Assembly: GCF_042767895.1 (NCBI RefSeq)
Contig: NC_091552.1
Span: forward strand, 26,806,432 to 26,870,431
Direction: 5' to 3'
DNA from: Penaeus vannamei
Lineage: Eukaryota; Arthropoda; Malacostraca; Decapoda; Penaeidae
DNA length: 64,000 nucleotides
Of the stretch, positions 55,775 to 64,000 are shown piece after piece (position 1 is the first letter of the stretch; every line of letters begins with the position of its first letter). Made by a program: the position numbers and the translations under genes. A model generated the notes under the pieces. That model saw only the letters and a list, made by a program, of their open reading frames with translations. It was not told where the DNA came from and ran no database searches.

Positions 55775-56577
55775 CCATCATCGGTGCTCCCCCTGTGTGG
55801 ATGTGTGAGCTTCCTTTATGCTTTCATAGTTTGCGTCCTCAAGGTATTCTAGACGCTCCCATGTCCTCGTTGCCTGGTGGTGGATTCTTATGTTTATTGG
55901 TCTATTTTGTAAAGTGTGTGGAGTTCCCTGATTGATGAGCGTGGGTTGGGCCACCTTATTCCTTTTGTCCATAGGATAGCTTTGTTCTGTATTGCCTGTA
56001 GTTTATACTATGATGATACGGCCATCGTATTTAGAGGGACTGGTGGATATTCAAGTATTGGTCTAGCATTTTGTACAAGTATATTTTTATATCTTCTGGG
56101 CATCCCGAGAATCTCTTCAGCTTTGCTAGTACGTTGTTGGTTATATTGATTCTCTCTTTGTGTGCTGCGATACCCGTGTTTGTTATTTTCAAGCCCAGAA
56201 GTTTCCCTTCTTTTGTGAACCCCACATCTATGTTGGCAAGATCGGGGTTTCCAGGTTTTGTCCTGGCGGCAGGGATGATCAGAAAATTGTTTTTGTTTTT
56301 TATTTTCCATTCTTCTTCGAATCTATTTATGGCCGCTATGGCTCTGTCTTTGGTGAGTCTAATAAATTGTTGTCTTGGTGAAGGATGAAAGATGATTTGC
56401 GTAATGTCGTCCGCATACATTATGTAATTGCTGTTTGTTGCAGGGGTAGGCGATGTATATACAATGAAGAGTGTGGGTGAAAGCACACTCCCCTGTGGAA
56501 CTCCACTCAGTAGTGGGAATTCCTGCCCTTCTAATTGGCCAACTCTTAATTTAGCTCTCCTGTTTTGTAGGAAATTA
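55775..56577 (-). pseudogene. LINE reverse transcriptase, C-terminal half, disrupted
   Basis: Reading leftward from about 56577, the frame gives a thumb-side fragment of a LINE reverse transcriptase. Seen are GVPQG at 56490-56504, followed by SVLSPTLF, and the catalytic YADD at 56406-56417. The region between KLLGLKI and NNVLAKLKRF matches the usual spacing to the C-terminal part. A frameshift near 56080 moves to RPILEYPPVP; an in-frame stop follows AVSS (about 56010), then YKLQAIQNKAILW; another frameshift near 55922 leads to PINIRIHHQATRTWERLEYL. The motif order fits Jockey/CR1-group LINEs, but I cannot place the clade. At least three disablements show it is dead. Confidence 0.8.
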
Positions 56578-56611
56578 CATAGTAGGGGGGCTGGGTAGGT
56601 TCAGGTGTTAT

Positions 56612-56683
56612 ATACACATAAACATATATAAACATATACATATATATATATACAAATACACACACACACACACACACACACAA

Positions 56684-56765
<82 letters not shown>

Positions 56766-56767
56766 CT
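56612..56767. repeat. Compound CA/TA microsatellite
   Basis: ACATATATA-type sequence passes into a long (CA)n run with one AACG interruption and ends in (TA)n. It directly borders the truncated end of the LINE fragment. Confidence 0.95.
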
Positions 56768-56829
56768 TTGAAGAAAAATGGTATTAACTGTAGGAAAGAA
56801 AGACAAATATTGGGGGTATCATGTTTGTA

Positions 56830-57780
<951 letters not shown>

Positions 57781-58058
57781 CAGGTGTCAGCTTGACAGCC
57801 TCGTTTTCACCAAGGATTTCCTAAGTTATGATATTTTAGACCATCGAATATATCTCCTTTCTTATTTAACACATATGAAGATTAGACGCGAAATATATAT
57901 TCAGGAATTTAAGAATATTTATTAGCATTATAATTATAAAATATACGATTTTGTGTTATTCCTTTTCTAGAGCGTTCCTCTATGACAAATAAAGGGAAAA
58001 CAAATGCATACATGATATTACAGTAGAAAACGAGAAATTCCCATTTCATTAGTAGAAA
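57781..58058. other. No feature recognised
   Basis: AT-rich sequence between the transposase remnant and the TA microsatellite. No open frame of note, no repeat and no recognisable element. Confidence 0.6.
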
Positions 58059-58283
<225 letters not shown>

Positions 58284-59432
58284 TACAACACATGTATTGA
58301 ATTTTTGCTATTCACCCTCCTTGGAACTGTAGTGGACTGAAATATTCAATATTTTAATGTAGTGTCTCTCCCTCAGTGGCCTGGCATTATTTGTGAAAAA
58401 GTCCAGCAGAACAGAATTCTACGGGAATTACACGCCCGACTCCATGACTTGTCGGTACGGAAGTACATATACGGTTTGCGCAAGACGGGCGGAATAAAGC
58501 TACAGGTACAAGAGCCCTTGAAAAGACGAACGCCTTTCCTTTCAAGAGGAGGAGGGGAGCACCCTCGGACCATAGCCAGGGGACGGATTCATGCTTGATT
58601 TTTTTCTCTCTCTCTTTCTTTTTTTAATAAATGTTTATTTTACTAAAGTAAGAATAACTACTCTTTTTAGTATACCCCGCCACTCTTCAAAGCGCACAGC
58701 ACCCGCTTTAAAAAAAAGGGGAAAGATGAGAGCATAAACAGCGAAACACGTATTTTTAGCAGAGTCACGGCTGAAAGTTTCTTTCATTACGTCTTTTTTA
58801 ATCAAAGATATCTTTGTTTTTAATTAGTTATTTTTCTTTTTAAAGGATTTACAGTAACGAAATGCTTATTTTGAAAGCAGCCGTAGGACTCTTCTTTAAA
58901 AGAATTTATTAAAGAAACGTAAGAATCAACATTCACGCCCTGCTACCTGTGTTCCCCCGGAGCACAGGTGTAATTACGTGGTTCTCACCTATTCACAGGA
59001 GTTGCTGCAGGTGGAGGCGGGGACACGCTAGACTAGGCTGTCCTTTATTTTATTTTATCGTGGATTACCTCTTTTTCATTGATATATTGCAGCACGAAGG
59101 TAAAGTGGTCTTGGGAAAGTGTTTTAGTGGCAAAGTGTTACTTTAGACTATACATTCGGGCAAAGAACTGAAAGGCTGGTGCTCTCTTTTATCGCTCCTT
59201 TCTTGTTAGTGATTTTATTTTGAGCTCGTGAGGGAACGTTTTTTTTTTTTACATACTATTAGTATTTTAAAATTTTTACTTTTTTTCCAAGTTCCTTTAA
59301 GTTAGCTAGTTCCTGTCACTTTTAGAATTTTGTTTTAGGTTTTGCATTGTTTCATGTTCATTTTATTCTCATTGTTTTATAATAATATGATTTTTATAAT
59401 TAGTGATTTTTTACTCTTATCAAGTTTTTTGA
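58284..59432. other. Unannotated unique-looking stretch
   Basis: About 1.1 kb of mixed composition with T-rich runs. Open frames are 60-80 codons, without recognisable domains or supporting start context. The only structure noted is the inverted repeat ACCTGTG/CACAGGT (58945-58969). I cannot support a gene here. Confidence 0.5.
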
Positions 59433-59433
59433 G

Positions 59434-59945
59434 GTTCATGTACCTGATGATTTAAGTGCTTGCTGGTTCATTAACTTACCTGACGATTTAAGTGCTTGCT
59501 GGTTCATTAACTTACCTGACGATTTAAGTGCTTGCTGGTTCATTAACTAAACTGGCGATTCAAGTGCTTGCTGGTTCATTAACTTACCTGATGTTTTAAG
59601 CGCTTGCTGGTTCATTAACTTACCTGCCGATTTAAGTGCTTGCTGGTGCATTAACTTACCTGATGATTTAAGTGCTTGCTGGTTCATTAACTTACCTGAT
59701 GATTTAAGTGCTTGCTGGTTCATTAACTTACCTGATGATTTAAGTGCTTGCTGGTTCATTAACTTACCTGATGATTTAAGTGCTTGCTGGTTCATTAACT
59801 TACCTGATGATTTAAGTGCTTGCTGGTTCATTAACTTACCTGATGATTTAAGTGCTTGCTGGTTCATTAACTTACCTGATGATTTAAGTGCTTGCTGGTT
59901 CATTAACTTACCTGATGATTTAAGTGCTTGCTGGTTCATTAACTA
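59434..59945. repeat. 36-bp minisatellite, 14 copies
   Basis: Fourteen tandem copies of a 36-bp unit made of CCTGATGATTTAAGTGCTTG followed by CTGGTTCATTAACTTA. Copies on the right half are virtually identical; those on the left carry changes (GACGATT, GGCGATTC, GATGTTTTAAGC, TGGTGCATT). Because 36 is divisible by three the unit stays open in more than one frame, giving a 12-residue protein repeat (MNQQALKSSGKL) on minus and another open frame on plus. A stray half unit lies near 60027. Confidence 0.95.
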
Positions 59946-60539
59946 TAAGATAGCCTTATCCGAAATCCTTCATACGTGGTGAAAATCCTGTGCTCGTCCT
60001 CCCCGCTCTGGTTACGTATACCCTGTCTTGCTGGTTCATATATTTTACATTAGACACGTCACAACATTTGTACACAATCCTTTCCACAAGCCCTTCACAC
60101 ATTTGTCTTCTCTCAAATAACACCCCGTTCCCGTACGTACTAAACGGGTGGCGACAGTGAGCGCTACTATTCTATTCTATATTAGAGAATGTAATGTAGC
60201 ATGTCAAAAAGAAAAAAAAATATCAATCGCTTCATTCTACTAGATGTTGCAGCCAACAGAACTTGTAATGGTATCAGTGATTTTACATATCTTTAGCTTT
60301 ATTGTAGCGTCCCCGGAATCCCAAACACTTTGATATACTTGGTTCCATGTTTACCTTTTATGCGCACATTATTGGAACCTGTTGAAACATCTTTCCATTT
60401 CGTATCAAGATGTTTGTCTCTACATTGATTCGCTCCGACCAAGCAATGAGAGCGCGATATATCACGCAGGCTTAGATAGGATTTTTTTTTTCGTTAATTA
60501 TAAATCGCATAAGTTTCTTAAAATAAGAAATCCTCAAAA
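59946..60539. other. No gene recognised
   Basis: About 600 bp of unique-looking sequence. It contains a GGGTGGCGACAGTGAG string (60146-60161) that loosely resembles the start of some LTR-retrotransposon internal regions, but no LTR or coding sequence accompanies it. Confidence 0.5.

Positions 60540-60624
<85 letters not shown>
60540..60624. repeat. (TA)n microsatellite
   Basis: About 42 uninterrupted TA repeats. It directly abuts a decayed satellite core beginning AAACGGCGAGAACTAG. Confidence 0.97.
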
Positions 60625-60628
<4 letters not shown>

Positions 60629-61213
60629 GGCGAGAACTAGTGGAATAAACCCTTTTCTGAGATCATTCGAATTTCGGATTATTCATCTAATTATGATGAT
60701 GTATATGATAATTGAATAAATAAGGACAATAATGATGATAATACTAATAACAAAGAGAATAATGATGATAATGATAATATGAGTATTGATCATGATAACT
60801 TTGATAATAATGGTAATAACAATCATTATTATTATAATAGCGATGATTATATAAATAGTAATAACAATAATAATAATAATAATGATGAACATAATAACAA
60901 TAATTTTGATGATAAGGATAATAAAAGATAATAATAATAATGATAGCAATAATGATGATAATGATAACAGTGATAGTAATAATAATATTAATAGTAATGA
61001 TAACATAGATAAATAATAATGAATGATAGTAATGATAACATAAATAATGATAATAGTAACATCGATATTAGCAATGATAATAATAATAATAATTATTATT
61101 ATTATCATTATCATTGCTATTCTGATAGAAAAGGTAACGATAATAGTAATAATAATAATGATAATGATAATAGTAATAATAATGATAATAATGATAATGA
61201 TAATAATAATAAC

Positions 61214-61299
<86 letters not shown>

Positions 61300-62832
61300 T
61301 AACAATAACAATAACAATAACAATAACAATAATAATAATAATAATAATGATAATAATAACGATGATAATAATGATGAAGTATTTATCATTATAATCTTTA
61401 TTATAGACTATTTATGATGAAAAGGGGTAAGAGCTACGAATAAACGGCTAAAACTAGCGAAATTGAATCAATAATGATAATAAGGATAATGATAATGATA
61501 CATTAATAATATTGAGAATGAGAATGATAATAAGGATAAAATTATAAGATTATGATAATTTTCATAGTAATGGAAATAATGAATTATGATGATGTATATG
61601 AAACCTGAATCAATAATGATAATAATGATAATGATAGAATGATAATGGTGAGAATGATAATGATAGTAAGGATAAAATTACAAAGATTATGATAATTTTT
61701 ATGGTAATAGGAATCATGAATATGATAACCAGTATTATGATAATATTAAGAATGTCAATAAGGATAATAATGATAATTATAAAAATGATAATGATAATTA
61801 TGATAGTAATGAAAATGATGATGATGATAATAATAATAATAATGATACTAATAATAATAATAATAATAATAACAATACTACTACTAATCATGATAATAAT
61901 AATAATAATAAAGATGATATTAATAATAATAATAAAGGTGATAATAATAGTAATAGTAATAATGATAACAATGATAATGTTGAAATGAAAATAATATTGA
62001 TTACAGTAATAATAAAATAAATAATAATAGTAATATATATATATAATGATGTTAATATTAATAACAATAGTAATGATAATAGTAATAAAATCTTGTCAAC
62101 ATTATCGTTATCATTATTGCTACTACTATTATCATCATTAATACTTTTATTATTACTATAGTTATCATCATTATCATTTCCATTGTTAAGTTAATTATAA
62201 TTCAATTAATAATGACGATAAAGATGATAGTGATCATGATAAAAGTGATGATAATAACTCCATTTACTAGGAAATAAGGGTATAATCATAATACTGATAT
62301 TTTTTATTATTATTATCATTATTATTATCATTATCATTAGTATATTTGCTTTAATTATCAACATTGTTATCATTAATTCAAAATGTCCATTATGATAGAA
62401 ATGCTCATAATGATTAGTGTAATAATTATCATAACTTCAATGATAAGAATAATAATGATAAATATGATGATACTTATGATAATGATGATGATCATAATGA
62501 AAATAATGATAATGATGATAATAACAATAATAGTGCCTATTTAAAATGATGATGGACTAAGAGTAAAAAAAAACTTAGAAGTTGTAAAAAAAAAAAAAAA
62601 ACGGGCAAAAATGAGAGAACGGTTGAAAAAGCCCATTTTTGTATTATAAACGATAATATGGATGATTTTGGCAATGATTCAGTTCATAATATTAGTTTTA
62701 ACGGTAACTGCATATTGACTATGAGGATGATGATAATGATAGCAATTACAATTATACATTGATATTTATAATGATAATTTTGATAATAATTGGATTAGCA
62801 ACAATTACAACTATTTTAATTATTCCCATACC

Positions 62833-62910
<78 letters not shown>

Positions 62911-63180
62911 TATGATAATGATAACAGTAATAATGATAGTTATAGTAATTATGTTGTTATTATAATCATAAAACTGATATTATTAATGCTACCATTATTT
63001 TATTATACCATTATTGTTATCATTATTATAAAAATGTCCATTATGATTTTTAAAAAATCATAATAATAATCAATATACTAACTATTTGAACTACAGTTAT
63101 AATTATTATAATGATAATTATAAGGATAATTATGACAATAATGATAATAACGACAATAATGATAGTAATTTTAGTAATTA
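60625..63180. repeat. Decayed ATAATG satellite zone with relic cores
   Basis: Low-complexity ATAATG, AAT and AAC sequence with relics of the A/B core. At 60627-60690: AACGGCGAGAACTAG, CCCTTTTCTGAG and a TTTCGGATTATTCAT end. At 61401-61462: TTTATGATGAAAAGG and AACGGCTAAAACTAGCGAAA. At 62533-62660: AACTTAGAAGTTG, AACGGGCAAAAATGAGAG and GTTGAAAAAGCCCATTTTTG. A possible fourth is near 62260. The relics match the core in order but with many changes. Pure (AAT)n lies at about 61224-61290 and 62836-62905 and (AAC)n at about 61291-61330. No genes. Confidence 0.65.
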
Positions 63181-64000
63181 TGCTGGATTCTTTCAACCTA
63201 CGATGATCCATCACAAGACACAGTGAATCTTAACAGTAATGATTATAACAAGAACAATAATTACAATAATAATAATTGTAGTGTATGGCTGCCCACGTTC
63301 AGACTCTAAGGATGGTTTTACCTTCATAAACCTCTGTTTTTTTCCCTCCTGCGGCATTTTTATTTATCTCATCATTTTTACTTCGTCAAACCCATTTTGT
63401 AACCAGGGGTGTGTTAAAGTTGCCTAGCTAAAATAGATAGTTATTTGTTTTTAAAACTAAATATTGTAAATATGTTATGTGCGAAATACACAATTTTTGC
63501 TACAACTGTGTGTTATCGGATTTTCTAGACTTGAGTGTGTGACATGCTGCGTTACCGTCTGCAGGGTGCACTTCCTTTCATAAATCCCAAAACAGTCCAT
63601 CAAAGTGCCTAGAGAGCTCAGAAGGACTAACACACAAAATAACAAAACACTGTTCGAGGATCCGTACCTCCAAGTGCTACAATTTCACACAGGGGATCCG
63701 TACCTCCAGTGTTAATATCTCACACAGGGCAACACTGCTTGAGGATCCGTACCTCCAATGTAACCATTTCACACAGGTGTTGTTTTCCATGTGCATTACT
63801 TCTGCTGTGATAAATTGTTAATGTTAGCATCTACATCTACTTCCCATGACTAAAAACAGAAATTTCTTGTGAGAGCAACTTGTCCCATAATAAACATCGT
63901 ACTATTTTTGACCTTTTACTCATTCCCAGCCAGACCATACTTCCCTCTGACTTGGGTCTCCTGATCAGCTTACTGATGATTACACTGATATCTCGCAACC
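63181..64000. other. Unique-looking sequence at right edge
   Basis: Composition becomes more balanced apart from a short ATAATG island at 63236-63280. Open frames are under 65 codons and carry no recognisable domain. The three 35-bp direct repeats at 63658-63776 are the only structure. Splice signals cannot be judged without homology, so an exon cannot be excluded. Confidence 0.5.
63658..63776 (+). repeat. Three 35-bp direct repeats
   Basis: Copies at 63658-63692, 63694-63727 and 63743-63776 each begin GGATCCGTACCTCCA and end TCACACAG, with a variable middle. The first two are adjacent and the third is 15 bp further on. The ends are conserved while the middle changes. Confidence 0.9.

Larger units (their letters stand above)
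55483..56580 (-). mobile_element. Non-LTR retrotransposon fragment (LINE)
   Basis: Minus-strand insertion truncated at both sides of what would be a full element: it starts inside the reverse transcriptase near 56580, beside a CA/TA microsatellite, and its 3' tail reaches 55483, beside family A. The first 290 bp on the left are non-coding and include an 11-bp-arm stem-loop (55537-55565). No poly(A) or target duplication is obvious. Confidence 0.75.

Noticed and set aside
55916..56388. Plus-strand frames opposite the LINE fragment
   Set aside because: Shadows of the minus-strand reverse transcriptase, which carries YADD and GVPQG.
58945..58969. ACCTGTG/CACAGGT inverted repeat
   Set aside because: Only 7-bp arms, of a size expected by chance in a window this long; no supporting context.
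58362..59146. Two open frames of 65-78 codons in mixed-composition sequence
   Set aside because: No domain recognised, and neighbouring sequence gives no sign of exons; kept as an unannotated stretch.
59547..59939. 130-codon minus-strand frame of 12-residue repeats
   Set aside because: It arises because the 36-bp unit is a multiple of three; the plus strand is also open, and there is no flanking coding sequence.
60146..60161. GGGTGGCGACAGTGAG resembling an LTR element primer-binding start
   Set aside because: No LTR pair, no gag or pol sequence nearby, and the resemblance is short.
61047..61417. Long Asn-, Ile- and Leu-repeat frames
   Set aside because: Pure translations of (AAT)n and (AAC)n tracts in overlapping frames.

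Overview
The window looks like a chromosome-end (subtelomeric) region of an arthropod, most likely a decapod crustacean such as a penaeid shrimp. Seen directly: (CCTAA)n/(TTAGG)n telomeric arrays, very large amounts of AT-rich simple sequence (ATAATG-type, long TA, CA and AAT runs), and fragments of three retroelement or transposon classes typical of animals. The decapod assignment is inference; the sequence alone fixes only a TTAGG-telomere animal. I see no intact host protein-coding gene, tRNA or rRNA. Nearly all long open frames are translations of simple repeat (Ile/Met/Asn/Asp-rich) and are left out.

Layout. 1-160 is a short CCTAA telomeric tract at the left end, followed by a forward array of satellite family A (163-4748) and a 500-N gap. 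5249-12435 is a TTAGG-strand array, opposite in polarity to the left end. It alternates pure TTAGG/TTTAGG blocks with about 43 copies of a 95-bp element embedded in TTAGG. A short reversed family B piece (12436-12632) leads into a 5'-truncated, frameshifted Penelope-like element (12633-about 14532). After that come family A forward (14533-17088), family B forward (17089-about 23340), an inversion point, and family B reversed up to a second 500-N gap (26001-26500).

The sequence after the second gap repeats 13306-26000 almost base for base as 26501-39378. This is either a very young 12.7-kb tandem duplication or, more likely, two overlapping contigs or haplotypes placed side by side. The array then continues as B reversed (to 43150), A forward (to about 44855), A reversed (to about 52760) and a diverged A subfamily (to 55482).

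From 55483 the character changes: a decayed non-LTR retrotransposon (minus strand), a decayed Tc1/mariner transposase split by a microsatellite, long CA/TA microsatellites, a 14-copy 36-bp minisatellite, a strongly decayed ATAATG zone with recognisable remnants of the A/B core (60625-63180), and finally unique-looking sequence with three 35-bp direct repeats (63658-63776).

The most interesting structure is the A/B satellite superfamily. Each unit of roughly 0.56-0.61 kb is mostly ATAATG-like simple sequence wrapped around a non-repetitive core of about 120 bp. The core is shared between A and B, with two GTCGAAAA motifs exactly 48 bp apart in both and a small CGAAAA/TTTTCG hairpin. The genes present are dead transposable elements; they do not form a pathway.
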